A stretch of 64,000 bases of DNA from Acidimicrobiaceae bacterium (GTDB lineage Bacteria; Actinomycetota; Acidimicrobiia; Acidimicrobiales; Ilumatobacteraceae). The stretch lies in assembly GCA_947450115.1 (NCBI GenBank), contig CANFUE010000001.1:152748-216747 (forward strand), read 5' to 3'. Positions within the stretch are counted from its first letter, which is position 1; each line of letters starts with the position of its first letter. Positions 54,023 to 64,000 of this stretch are shown here, piece by piece. The notes beneath the pieces are model-generated. The model had not been told where the DNA came from, searched no databases, and saw only the letters and a list, made by a program, of their open reading frames with translations. Both the position numbers and the translations under genes were made by a program.

Positions 54023-54964
54023 TTAAAAACTCTGAATTTCATCAAGTATCTCAGCCACGCCGACAGACTGCTCTGGCGATACACACCAGCCGCTGTTACC
54101 CATGATGAGTTGGCTGACGTTGTTCACCATCACCTCAAATGCGTTGACGGACGCAAATTGCTCTACTTCACCATTCAACACGAGCGTTGTGGCTTCATTC
54201 CATGAAGAAAATGCTTCACCCTCGCCCATGTGCACTTTCCCTAGCGACCCACGCACCTCAAGTTCTTGTGAGGCAGGCAAAGCAAATGAACTCGTTGCAC
54301 GCACAGCAGTAGCACCATTCACCACTGCAGCAACTTCTGTGGTGAGGTCAATTCCGGTTTCACCCAATTCTCTATGCACGCCGGCTAGTGCGCACGAAGA
54401 AATACCTCCCGTGAGTGCAGCCCATGCATGCACTTGGTAACACCCCACATCGAGAAGTGCACCTCCACCCATCTGTGGGTTCAAACGATAGTTGTTGGTC
54501 ATGTCAGACATGAAAGTAAAACGTGACGTCATTGCTTCTACGTCACCTATTGCGCCACTGCGCACCACGTCAACCAAGCGTTGAAAACGTGGGTGCCATT
54601 GCGCCCACACCGCCTCAACCAGCATGACGCCACATTCACTAGCCGTCGCAAATATTGAACGCACTTCTTGCGCATTCAACCCCAGTGGTTTTTCACACAA
54701 CACGTGCTTGCCAGCACGCAATGACTTTTCTACCCACTCCAAGTGCTGACTATTTGCCAAGCTGATATACACCGCCTGCACACGTGGGTCGGCAAGTAGC
54801 TCGTCGTAAGAGCCATAAACATTTTCTGGTTCTAGTTGCGCTGAACGCGCCGCATCGCGGCTTGCCACCCCAAACAAGGTTGCATGTTGTGCATCATGAA
54901 CCGCAGGCGCCATTCCCTTGCTTGCCACAAACCCGGCACCAAGAAAGCCCCAGCGCACTGTCAT
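54023..54964 (-). CDS. Gfo/Idh/MocA-family NAD(P)-dependent oxidoreductase (paralogue 1)
   Basis: A 313-residue oxidoreductase with the Rossmann start WGFLGAGFVASKG, the CEKPLGLN motif (Lys-Pro conserved), and a C-terminal substrate domain containing GGGALLDVGCYQVHA. It probably oxidises or reduces a sugar, inositol or related cyclic polyol. The stop is 14 bases from the nitroreductase start and the start is 2 bases from the stop of paralogue 2. Confidence 0.85.
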   Translation of the reverse strand: MTVRWGFLGAGFVASKGMAPAVHDAQHATLFGVASRDAARSAQLEPENVYGSYDELLADPRVQAVYISLANSQHLEWVEKSLRAGKHVLCEKPLGLNAQEVRSIFATASECGVMLVEAVWAQWHPRFQRLVDVVRSGAIGDVEAMTSRFTFMSDMTNNYRLNPQMGGGALLDVGCYQVHAWAALTGGISSCALAGVHRELGETGIDLTTEVAAVVNGATAVRATSSFALPASQELEVRGSLGKVHMGEGEAFSSWNEATTLVLNGEVEQFASVNAFEVMVNNVSQLIMGNSGWCVSPEQSVGVAEILDEIQSF

Positions 54965-54966
54965 GG

Positions 54967-55992
54967 TTACAACTTACGCAATTGTGGCACCACTGGTAAG
55001 GCGTTATTACGTGCCGACTCTTCAGCAGCTTGCATAATGGCCACCACGTTGCGCGACTGCACAGCATTTACTTCCATCGGCGTACCGTTGTTCAGGTACT
55101 CCACAATGGAACGGTGAAATGCCAGCGTGTCGGGTGCATTTACAGCAACTTCACGCACTGTTCCATCTTCATGATGAACAGTAAGTAGCGCTGGTAGGTC
55201 GGCAACGGCAGGTTCGCCTGCTGGGTTCCAGTTGCCCACTAAAGAACCTTTGGTGCCGAGCACATAGAACTTTGGTTTGCGTGCCGCAGCAAGGTCGGAG
55301 TGAACAAACGTTGCTTGTTTGCCGCTCGTGAACGTGACCGTGACGTGAGCGTGGTCGGCGTTAGTGGCATGTGTCCACACACGCTTATGGTTTTGTCCAC
55401 TCACATGGTCAACGTCATCGGGGATGATGTTGAGAATCTGGTCGAGGAAGTGGCTGCCCCAGTCGAAAATGGCTCCACCTGACACTTCAGCATTGGAATG
55501 CCAGTAGTCGCATGGCCGCGAGTACCCACCCACAAAACTGTCGTAGTGGTACACCTCACCAATTTCACCTGAACGAATCACTTCACGCATTGCCACAAAG
55601 TCGGCGTCGTACCTTCTGTTTTGATACACCACCAGCATCAACTTCTTTGACGCAGCAATTTCCATGAGTTCATCGCACTCAGAAGCCAGCAACGCCATTG
55701 GCTTTTCCAACACCACATGAATGCCACGAGACAATGCTTCCTTCGCCCAGGCATAGTGGCTATTTGGCGGAGTTGACACCACCACGAGGTCGATGAGACC
55801 GGAATCGAGCATTGCAGTGGCGTCATTAAATGGTGCTGCGTTGGGGGCGAGCTCTAAAGCCGCTTTCACCCGGTCGGGGTTGGTATCGCACACTGCAGTG
55901 AGCTCGAGACCCTCAGTTCCCTGCACCGCCACATTGTGCTCGTGACCAATTGCTCCATAGGCAAGAAGCCCGACTCGAATGTTGTTTTTCAC
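54967..55992 (-). CDS. Gfo/Idh/MocA-family NAD(P)-dependent oxidoreductase (paralogue 2)
   Basis: A 341-residue protein with GLLAYGAIGHEHN (nucleotide-binding), LEKPMALLASECDEL (the EKP motif) and SGGAIFDWGSHFLDQIL. The start is GTG at 55992. The two adjacent dehydrogenases differ in length and in motif residues, so they are not a recent tandem copy and may act on different or sequential steps. Typical substrates are sugars or inositols, but no transporter or kinase for these lies beside them. Confidence 0.85.
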   Translation of the reverse strand: MKNNIRVGLLAYGAIGHEHNVAVQGTEGLELTAVCDTNPDRVKAALELAPNAAPFNDATAMLDSGLIDLVVVSTPPNSHYAWAKEALSRGIHVVLEKPMALLASECDELMEIAASKKLMLVVYQNRRYDADFVAMREVIRSGEIGEVYHYDSFVGGYSRPCDYWHSNAEVSGGAIFDWGSHFLDQILNIIPDDVDHVSGQNHKRVWTHATNADHAHVTVTFTSGKQATFVHSDLAAARKPKFYVLGTKGSLVGNWNPAGEPAVADLPALLTVHHEDGTVREVAVNAPDTLAFHRSIVEYLNNGTPMEVNAVQSRNVVAIMQAAEESARNNALPVVPQLRKL

Positions 55993-56144
55993 CTAGGCGA
56001 CATTAGCCACCCATGCCCGATCTTCGGTTCTCGTGCCACATAAAAGAGTCCAACAAAAAGGCCAGCAAGTGGCTCCAGCCGGGAACCTCTCACTGACCTC
56101 GCCCCAAGCCTACCGACGCATTTCCCCACCAAGCATGTAGTGGC

Positions 56145-56156
56145 TACTCTTGAGTA
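56145..56156. promoter_or_regulatory. Palindrome TACTC-TT-GAGTA upstream of the DUF1330-like gene
   Basis: TACTCTTGAGTA has perfect five-base arms around a TT centre, 18 bases before ATG 56175. The distance and symmetry fit an operator for a TetR- or GntR-type regulator overlapping the promoter. No regulator gene is adjacent. Suggested only by symmetry. Confidence 0.35.
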
Positions 56157-56174
56157 ACAAGCACAGGGGGAACC

Positions 56175-56894
56175 ATGTCAGAAGCAGATCGACTCAAACA
56201 CGCCTACGGAAAAATCAACAAGGAATACGGCTTCGCACTCGCCACGTGTCCACCGGAAAAAGATGGCCCCATCTACATGGTGAACCTCATGAAGTATCAC
56301 GAGGTTGCTCAGTACGACGGCGCCGACACTGAAGCTGCTCCTATTAGTGGTCGTGAAGCCGACGACAAATACAACCCCGCATCGGTGCTCAACAAAATTG
56401 GTGCCGACATGGTCTTCATTGGCGATGTCACCGGCAACTACACGGGTAGTGAAGATTGGGATCGCATTGCGGTAGTGCGCTACGCAACACGCAAGTCGTT
56501 CATCGAGATGCAGTCGCGCAAAGACTTTGGCGAAAAGCACGTGCACAAAAATGCTGGCATGCAACGCACCGTCATTGTGTGCTGTCGCCCAGAAGACACC
56601 GCAATCGACACGCGCGAACGCCCCGCCCCATCACTCGAGCTACGCACCGTTGCCATGATTGTTCGCCAAACCCCACAACGCGATGCAGCCTTTGCCGCAC
56701 TTCCCGAAGCAGTGAACTTCGCTGCAGAAGGAACCATCGTCAGCGACGGCCGCATGTGGGACACCGTGCAGTTCATTCCGGTGAAATCAGCCGATGAAGT
56801 TCCTGCCATTGCTGCACGTATTTCCGACGTCGAACCAAACACCACATATGTGATGGCAGTTCGCGTCACCCTCGATGCCTTCACCTCGCGCTAA
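56175..56894 (+). CDS. DUF1330/EthD-like alpha/beta-barrel protein, two halves
   Basis: A 239-residue soluble protein. The first half (30-135) resembles DUF1330: PIYMVNLMKYHE, READDKYNPASVLNKIGADM, GSEDWDRIAVVRYATRKSF. The second half (145-235) starts LRTVAMIVRQTPQ and has no clear name. The start ATG 56175 has a run of five G residues four bases upstream. It leads into the DUF2855 gene after 7 bases. The function is not known; such folds often bind small hydrophobic molecules. Confidence 0.7.
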   Translation: MSEADRLKHAYGKINKEYGFALATCPPEKDGPIYMVNLMKYHEVAQYDGADTEAAPISGREADDKYNPASVLNKIGADMVFIGDVTGNYTGSEDWDRIAVVRYATRKSFIEMQSRKDFGEKHVHKNAGMQRTVIVCCRPEDTAIDTRERPAPSLELRTVAMIVRQTPQRDAAFAALPEAVNFAAEGTIVSDGRMWDTVQFIPVKSADEVPAIAARISDVEPNTTYVMAVRVTLDAFTSR

Positions 56895-56901
56895 AACTCT
56901 C

Positions 56902-57972
56902 ATGTTTTTAGAAATTGATCGCAGCAATATACGCAACTACCGCGTCAACATTGGCGGTGCTTCAACTACTCCCGCACCGGGCCAAGTGGTCATGCGTATT
57001 GAACGCTTCGCGCTCACGTCGAACAACATCAGCTACGCACTGAGCGGTGACTTTCTCGACTACTGGGGCTTCTACCCAGCTGAAGAAGGCTGGGGCAGAC
57101 TTCCTGCAATGGGTTATGGCGTCGTTACCGCCTCAGCCCACCCCGACATCGCGGTGGGCGGCCGCTACTTCGGCTTCTTTCCCGTCGGCGATGTTCATGT
57201 AGTTGATGCAGAACCATCTCGCGCGGGTTTCATCGACAATGCACCGCATCGTGAAAAGCACGCAATGGCTTATCGGTCTTTTGACAAAGTAGAACCAGCA
57301 AGCAATGATCCCCAGGTTGTTTGGAATGAAGATGCCATTCTCATTTTCCGTGGCCTCTTCCTCACGTCATACCTTGCCGACGACTTCCTCGCCGACAAAA
57401 ATTTTTACGATGCAACTCAGGTCATTGTCACCAGCGCTTCCAGCAAAACGTCACTCGCCCTTGCTCACTGTTTGAAATTGCGCTCCAACATCACTTCGGT
57501 CGGCCTCACTTCAGCAAGCAACAAAGCATTTGTTGAGTCAACAGGCCTATACGACCAGGTCGTCACGTACGATGACATTGAAACTCTGCATTCCAATGTT
57601 GCCAGCGTTGTAGTCGACATGGCCGGCAACACACTCGTTGTTGGACGCATTCATGAACACTTCGACACCGAGTTGAAGTACTCCATGAGTATTGGCGCAA
57701 CACACTGGGACAAGTCGGCATCGTCGACCAATATTCTCGGGCCAAAGCCCCAGTTTTTCTTTGCCCCTGGGCAATTGGTAAAACGTGGCAAAGAATGGGG
57801 CCGTGAGGTTATTAACGAACGCCTCGACTCGGCACTTGACATTTTCATCAACGATGCCCGCGTGTATAGCAGCATCAAATTTGCACAAGGCCCCACAGAA
57901 GTTGAGCGTGTTTACAACGCACTCTTGAATGGAACCGTGCCTCCGCAGGCGGGCAACATTTTAAGTATGTAG
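56902..57972 (+). CDS. DUF2855-family protein
   Basis: A 356-residue protein: MFLEIDRSNIRNYRV, a medium-chain-reductase-like N-terminal region (FALTSNNISYALSGDFLDYW), then a Rossmann-like segment (VIVTSASSKTSLALAHCLK). DUF2855 members resemble zinc-free alcohol dehydrogenases/quinone reductases. The catalytic role is unknown. I start at ATG 56902 rather than the ATG at 56875, nine codons upstream, because the latter overlaps the preceding gene. It converges on the unknown protein gene at 57980 with 7 bases between. Confidence 0.75.
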   Translation: MFLEIDRSNIRNYRVNIGGASTTPAPGQVVMRIERFALTSNNISYALSGDFLDYWGFYPAEEGWGRLPAMGYGVVTASAHPDIAVGGRYFGFFPVGDVHVVDAEPSRAGFIDNAPHREKHAMAYRSFDKVEPASNDPQVVWNEDAILIFRGLFLTSYLADDFLADKNFYDATQVIVTSASSKTSLALAHCLKLRSNITSVGLTSASNKAFVESTGLYDQVVTYDDIETLHSNVASVVVDMAGNTLVVGRIHEHFDTELKYSMSIGATHWDKSASSTNILGPKPQFFFAPGQLVKRGKEWGREVINERLDSALDIFINDARVYSSIKFAQGPTEVERVYNALLNGTVPPQAGNILSM

Positions 57973-57979
57973 AAATTTG

Positions 57980-58618
57980 TTACACCGGCAAGGTGTAACT
58001 GTTCTCCAACTCATCTTGCAACACCGTCGCTTGTGTTTCCGTTGTGTCAACCACAATCTCTTCATCCAAAATACGCGTGCGGTAACTCCAGCCCTCCGGC
58101 ATCTTCAACCGCGCACCAATGTCTTTCAGATTGTCAGCGTTCAATGTTGGGTCTACACCCACGCAATACGCCTGCATCATGTATGCAACACCTTCTGGGC
58201 TCACGAGTTCATGAACTTCCGAGCCTTTGTTAAAGAAAAAGATCGCTCCGCGGTTCACATGACGCTCTGCATAAAACTTCGGAGACGGATCTTTCCCTAA
58301 TTCCACAGTTGCAATGCGGCGCATCGTGAGCCCGTTGAAGTCGCGCATCACAGGCTCCACCAGTGCAACCTTCGAGCCAAACGCATCGATGCACCAGTAA
58401 CGCGGGCCGTTCAACTTCACGAACACCGCGCCCATCTCTTTTGCAATATCGTCAGCATTCAAGGTGTCCCATAGATCTTGCGGACAATCGTTGATGAGCT
58501 GTGTTCCATACACCTCTGCAATTAATCCTTCTTCACGAAGAAAAACAGCAAGAACTTCTCCGTAGCGCACTCCGCGCATATTGTCGTGCACTCGTTCTGG
58601 CTTCGATAACTGCGACAT
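57980..58618 (-). CDS. Unknown soluble protein
   Basis: A 212-residue protein without signal peptide or membrane helix. It has RYGEVLAVFLREEG, YGTQLINDCPQDLWDTL, LNGPRYWCIDAFGSK and GWSYRTRILDEEIVV. I recognise no named family. The start ATG 58618 has five G residues four bases upstream. The conserved-looking Asp-Cys-Pro and the Tyr-Trp-Cys-Ile-Asp segment may form an active site, which is a guess. It is encoded near the mycofactocin-type SDR. Confidence 0.6.
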   Translation of the reverse strand: MSQLSKPERVHDNMRGVRYGEVLAVFLREEGLIAEVYGTQLINDCPQDLWDTLNADDIAKEMGAVFVKLNGPRYWCIDAFGSKVALVEPVMRDFNGLTMRRIATVELGKDPSPKFYAERHVNRGAIFFFNKGSEVHELVSPEGVAYMMQAYCVGVDPTLNADNLKDIGARLKMPEGWSYRTRILDEEIVVDTTETQATVLQDELENSYTLPV

Positions 58619-58721
58619 ACAACCCCCAAATGGAACTTTTAGACAGTGTACCTAAAGCCGTTGATAAGGCTTGAATTAAATAGTCGTTCCGAGAGTTACG
58701 GTCGTGCATTATCATCACATC

Positions 58722-58865
58722 ATGGTTGAAATAATTCGCCCAGAAAAACAGGTAGTTGCACCCGTAGCTGCGCAAAAGGTACTCAAGGGAATTTTTGCCG
58801 GCCTGAATCTTCTTCACGATCTCCAAGAAGAAAAGCGAACTGAGCGCACTCGCGATATTCGCTAG
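58722..58865 (+). CDS. Possible 47-residue small protein
   Basis: In the 319-base gap between two divergent genes, ATG 58722 opens a 47-residue frame: MVEIIRPEKQVVAPVAAQKV, then a stretch with FAGLNLLHDL, then a basic, charged end (QEEKRTERTRDIR). The composition looks protein-like (hydrophobic centre, charged tail) and there is no competing gene. No ribosome site is clear and no family is known. The rest of the gap (58619-58721 and 58866-58937) shows nothing beyond possible promoters. Confidence 0.4.
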   Translation: MVEIIRPEKQVVAPVAAQKVLKGIFAGLNLLHDLQEEKRTERTRDIR

Positions 58866-58937
58866 CTCTGCATCGCCGGATTTTGACCCGTTTTAAAACC
58901 ACTACTGTCTCCTTCAAGCATCACTTCAGGGGGAAAC

Positions 58938-59792
58938 ATGTCATCAGAACTTCGCGGTCTAGCAGGTAAACGAGTGCTCATCACCGGAGGAGGAAAAGGC
59001 CAAGGAGCAAACCATGCTCGTGCCTTTGCCGCTGCAGGTTGCGATGTGGCAGTACTCGATATCGACCACGACATCAGCAACGTCTATCCGCTCTCCACGG
59101 CAGCAATGATCGCCGAGACAGTAAAAGAAATCGAATCTTGTGGTCGTCAAGCAGTGGGAGTAGTCGCCGACCTACGCGATGAGCTCCAGGTAAAAAATGC
59201 CATCGACGAAGTCATTGGTCGCCTTGGTCAAATTGACATTGTGGTGAACAATGCCGGTATCGCTGCTCTCGACACCATCCACGACATGCGTTCCGATGTG
59301 ATGAACGCAGTCATTGACACCAACTTGAAAGGCGCAATGCATGTCGCCAAATACACAGTTGGCCCCATGATTGGTCGCTATCTCAACGGTGAAGAGTCGG
59401 GAAAAATCATCAATATTGCATCTGCTGTTGTTGGCTCAGGTCATGCCATGTTGTCGCATTACGTTGCAGCGAAACACGGCGTTGTTGGCCTTACCTCTGC
59501 ATGGGCAATGGAGCTCAGCGAATTCAACATCAACGTCAATGCCGTGTGCCCAGGAACCATCGAGCCAGGTGCTGGCAGAGGATCAGGAATGGTGCAAGGA
59601 CTCTCGGGCGCAATGGACATGCCCCCAATGGAGGCATACGAAACATTTTCTGCCCAAGGAAACATGCCCGGCAACAAATGGCGTTGCACATCTCAAGACA
59701 TCACCGACATGGTTCTCTTTCTCGCTTCCGACAATGCACGCGTCATCACTGGCGCAATCATTCCGGTTGACGGCGGCCAAATGGCCAAGTAG
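58938..59792 (+). CDS. Mycofactocin-coupled SDR family oxidoreductase
   Basis: A 284-residue short-chain dehydrogenase. The nucleotide-binding motif is TGGGKGQGANHARAFAAAG and the catalytic Tyr-Lys is SHYVAAKHGVV. NAD-site side-chain insertions after the first strand (LDIDHDISNVYPLSTAAMI) are typical of the mycofactocin-dependent type, which keeps NAD tightly bound and passes electrons to mycofactocin. The ATG has five G residues four bases upstream. The mycofactocin genes themselves are not in the window. Substrate is likely an alcohol. Confidence 0.85.
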   Translation: MSSELRGLAGKRVLITGGGKGQGANHARAFAAAGCDVAVLDIDHDISNVYPLSTAAMIAETVKEIESCGRQAVGVVADLRDELQVKNAIDEVIGRLGQIDIVVNNAGIAALDTIHDMRSDVMNAVIDTNLKGAMHVAKYTVGPMIGRYLNGEESGKIINIASAVVGSGHAMLSHYVAAKHGVVGLTSAWAMELSEFNINVNAVCPGTIEPGAGRGSGMVQGLSGAMDMPPMEAYETFSAQGNMPGNKWRCTSQDITDMVLFLASDNARVITGAIIPVDGGQMAK

Positions 59793-59793
59793 G

Positions 59794-60810
59794 TCAATTA
59801 CTAAAACCCTGTTCTTTGCGGCTGTAGCGCCACCACATGAGTGACCCAACAACGATGGGAGCAAACCAAGTGAGTGAGCGATAGAGAATCGTTGCTCCCG
59901 TTGCGTCAAGAGTGCTGACCCCTGCCCTTTCGAGCAATGCAATTAACCCCAATTCCGCAAGCCCAGTGCCGCCAGGTATTGGTGACAGAGCAATTACTAC
60001 TCGCACCAGCGAAAATGCCACGAGTGCTTCCCAGAGAGAAAGACCATGCACTTCAAAAACCACCGCGGAGGTCCACAGGCATATAAACCCCGCCGCCAAA
60101 GTTCCCACAGACTTCGCAAAGATGACCAGCCACCTTTTGCGTAATAACTCAATAAGCCCCACACGCATCTCTGCAGAAAATGCAAGTGGCTGGGTGCGCT
60201 CTACAACTGCTCGAGTACGACTAAACCGCTGTGAAATTTTGCGCAGCAAAAATGCTCTCAACCAAGCAGAGAACCTTCCGACGAGTAAGAAAAGCTTTGC
60301 GGATCGCAATGCCATCCACCAGAAAATAAGTGAGAACAAAATAATTGGCACGCCAACCAGCACGGCTAAAGCCTGCGGGGACGTAGCGGTTCCTCGAATG
60401 ACAGGAACGGCGAGAAGCACCACTGGCAGACCCCAAGTGGAAAAGGACGGCACAACTGCAGTTGCAATGATGGACGATGCAATAGAAATATGCGCTATTC
60501 CCCACCGAGTGAACATATGAATGCGCATTCCGGTGCCCACCAAGCCGCCACCTAATACGATTCCATAGCCCGCCGCAAGTGCCGACTGATCGGTCATCAC
60601 CGCTTGTCGCAGTGTGACCCCTGGTGAGCATGCAGCAAGAAACGCACCCCTGGCAAGTGTCATCACTATTGCGGCCCCCAACAAAGGAAGCAGCGAAATA
60701 CGCGGTAACGCAAATAGCCGATCCCAAATGTCAACAAGTACGGTGCGCTGCACAAAAGCAAGCGAACCAATGATGGCAAGGATGAGTACAGGTCCGAATA
60801 CTTTGCGCAT
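59794..60810 (-). CDS. Flippase-like (YbhN/LPG synthase transmembrane) membrane protein
   Basis: A 338-residue protein with about eight hydrophobic helices and the UPF0104 pattern (QSALAAGYGIVLGGGLVGTG and LSPIPGGTGLAELGLIALLERAG). Such proteins are related to lysylphosphatidylglycerol synthetases, without the cytoplasmic synthase half, and are thought to move or bind lipids. I start at ATG 60810; a TTG at 60840 gives ten more residues. Its stop is one base from the SDR stop. Confidence 0.75.
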   Translation of the reverse strand: MRKVFGPVLILAIIGSLAFVQRTVLVDIWDRLFALPRISLLPLLGAAIVMTLARGAFLAACSPGVTLRQAVMTDQSALAAGYGIVLGGGLVGTGMRIHMFTRWGIAHISIASSIIATAVVPSFSTWGLPVVLLAVPVIRGTATSPQALAVLVGVPIILFSLIFWWMALRSAKLFLLVGRFSAWLRAFLLRKISQRFSRTRAVVERTQPLAFSAEMRVGLIELLRKRWLVIFAKSVGTLAAGFICLWTSAVVFEVHGLSLWEALVAFSLVRVVIALSPIPGGTGLAELGLIALLERAGVSTLDATGATILYRSLTWFAPIVVGSLMWWRYSRKEQGFSN

Positions 60811-60873
60811 CGGCGTGAAACCTAACTGTCTTACGTGCAAACCGCTTGTGAAATGAGTTGAAAATGCTTTGCG

Positions 60874-61764
60874 TTATTTCTTTGACAATGTGCTGCAGAG
60901 TTCGTCAAAAGCATCACTAAAGGGAGATGATTTTCTCCACACAAGGCCAATTGTTCGACTCGGAGATTGACCTGCAAATCTCCGTGTCACGATTCCTCGC
61001 CCAGGACCAGCTTCTACTTTCTCTGCACACTCTGGGAGCAGCGTGACACCCAAACCAGCCGCCACCATCTGTGCGAGCGTGGCCATACTCGTTGCTTGAA
61101 TTTCACTAGGTTCGCTAAATGCCAGTTGACATACGTTTGACACCTGGTCGCGCAGGCAATGCCCGTCTTCCAAGAGAATCACTCGCTCATTGCGCAGCAC
61201 ATCTAACTTCACGGGTGTTTTACCCTTCGCTAGAGAGTGATTTTCCGGCATCGCCAATAAGAAATTGTCGATCCGTATAGGTGCGGTGACAAATTCGTCT
61301 GTCCCAATTGGCAATGCCAAAAGTCCGAAGTCAATATCTCCGTATCGCAATGATTCAAGAAGATGTGTTGTTTGCAATTCTTGAATGTGCAGTTCTGCGT
61401 CGCTATGTGCAGCGGTGAATGTACGAACAACATCGGGCAATACGTATGGCGCCAATGTAGGTATGACGCCAAGAGCAATGTGACCACGCAATTGTTTTCC
61501 ATCGTGCTTCGTAGTTTCAATGAGATCGTGCATATCTCGCATCACTACACGGGCTCTCTCCACCACTTCCACACCATGCGCTGTCAACATCGCTCCGCGT
61601 GCCGAACGTTCGAGCAGCATGACACCAAGCTTTCGCTCAAGTTCTTTGATCTGTGCACTTAAAGCTGGCTGCGAGACAAATTCCTCTTCTGCAGCGGCGC
61701 CAAATGAGCCAGTGTCGGCAATTGCCACGAGATATTTCAATTGCTGGAAGGTAGGCCATGACAT
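60874..61764 (-). CDS. oxyR: OxyR-like LysR-family peroxide sensor
   Basis: A 296-residue LysR regulator with an N-terminal helix-turn-helix (FGAAAEEEFVSQPALSAQIK) and the OxyR redox segment LEDGHCLRDQVSNVCQLAF. Cys203 and Cys212 are nine residues apart, as in E. coli OxyR (Cys199/Cys208). A disulfide between them on peroxide exposure activates transcription. It is divergent from katG with 70 bases between the start codons, the classical arrangement for control of catalase. Confidence 0.92.
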   Translation of the reverse strand: MSWPTFQQLKYLVAIADTGSFGAAAEEEFVSQPALSAQIKELERKLGVMLLERSARGAMLTAHGVEVVERARVVMRDMHDLIETTKHDGKQLRGHIALGVIPTLAPYVLPDVVRTFTAAHSDAELHIQELQTTHLLESLRYGDIDFGLLALPIGTDEFVTAPIRIDNFLLAMPENHSLAKGKTPVKLDVLRNERVILLEDGHCLRDQVSNVCQLAFSEPSEIQATSMATLAQMVAAGLGVTLLPECAEKVEAGPGRGIVTRRFAGQSPSRTIGLVWRKSSPFSDAFDELCSTLSKK

Positions 61765-61769
61765 AAGTA

Positions 61770-61792
61770 TTTATTATGGCATACTGAATAAA
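61770..61792. promoter_or_regulatory. AT-rich dyad between oxyR and katG (candidate OxyR operator)
   Basis: TTTATT (61770-61775) and AATAAA (61787-61792) are inverted repeats separated by 11 bases within the 70-base oxyR-katG gap. LysR operators typically contain T-N11-A in such dyads. The site begins only six bases from the oxyR start, so it could autorepress oxyR and activate katG. The rest of the gap has no ribosome site for katG, which may be translated from a leaderless or short-leader mRNA. Confidence 0.5.
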
Positions 61793-61810
61793 CATCTATT
61801 TGCTTTATGA

Positions 61811-64000
<2,190 letters not shown>

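Overview
The window is dense, gene-rich chromosomal DNA (about 60 genes, short gaps, no insertion sequence, integrase, tRNA, rRNA or CRISPR array that I can see). The gene set points to an actinobacterium: a WhiB protein end-to-end with a PdtaS-type histidine kinase, a DUF3107 protein, an HU protein with a PAKKA-repeat tail, a class E sortase, a HelD-type helicase and a mycofactocin-type SDR. The moderate base composition, the System I (Ccm) cytochrome c genes and the carotenoid oxygenase would fit a low-GC aquatic member of Acidimicrobiia. That placement is inference, not proof.

Layout. 1-3.9 kb: whiB tail, pdtaS, DUF3107, mrp, and a divergent SufR-like iron-sulphur regulator. 3.9-11.1 kb: a complete minus-strand ccmABCDEFGHI cluster ending in a molybdopterin oxidoreductase. 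It includes a 44-codon ccmD and a ccmE that starts with GTG. 11.1-20.1 kb: sortase, enoyl-CoA hydratase, a four-gene TetR/DtxR/lipoprotein unit, HelD, and several small secreted or flavin/F420-type proteins. 20.2-31.3 kb: dihydropyrimidinase and (methyl)malonate-semialdehyde dehydrogenase, facing an aminotransferase that lies downstream of livJHMGF and fhs. 31.4-41.6 kb: three large secreted serine proteases (subtilisin-FN3, a two-catalytic-domain subtilisin, and an S1 protease-FN3), with a cupin and a CoA-transferase upstream. 41.7-53.2 kb: lipoproteins, carotenoid oxygenase, phosphotransferase, two ABC-F ATPases, a secreted animal-type haem peroxidase with a SHOCT protein, an OYE flavoprotein, an EthD-like protein and HU. 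53.3-59.8 kb: nitroreductase, two Gfo/Idh/MocA dehydrogenases, DUF1330-like, DUF2855 and unknown proteins, and the mycofactocin-type SDR. 59.8-64 kb: a flippase-like membrane protein, OxyR, and divergent katG, which runs off the window within a few codons of its expected end.

How it fits together. Secreted proteases beside a branched-chain amino-acid importer, and a dihydropyrimidinase, semialdehyde dehydrogenase and aminotransferase group, suggest scavenging of dissolved protein and pyrimidines. OxyR/KatG, the haem peroxidase, the SufR-like regulator and Mrp indicate investment in oxidative stress and iron-sulphur homeostasis. The most unusual single object is the 1448-residue protease at 33745-38091, with two apparently intact subtilisin triads separated by FN3 and beta-sandwich repeats. 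A second recurring signal is a run of four to six G residues 4-6 bases before many start codons.
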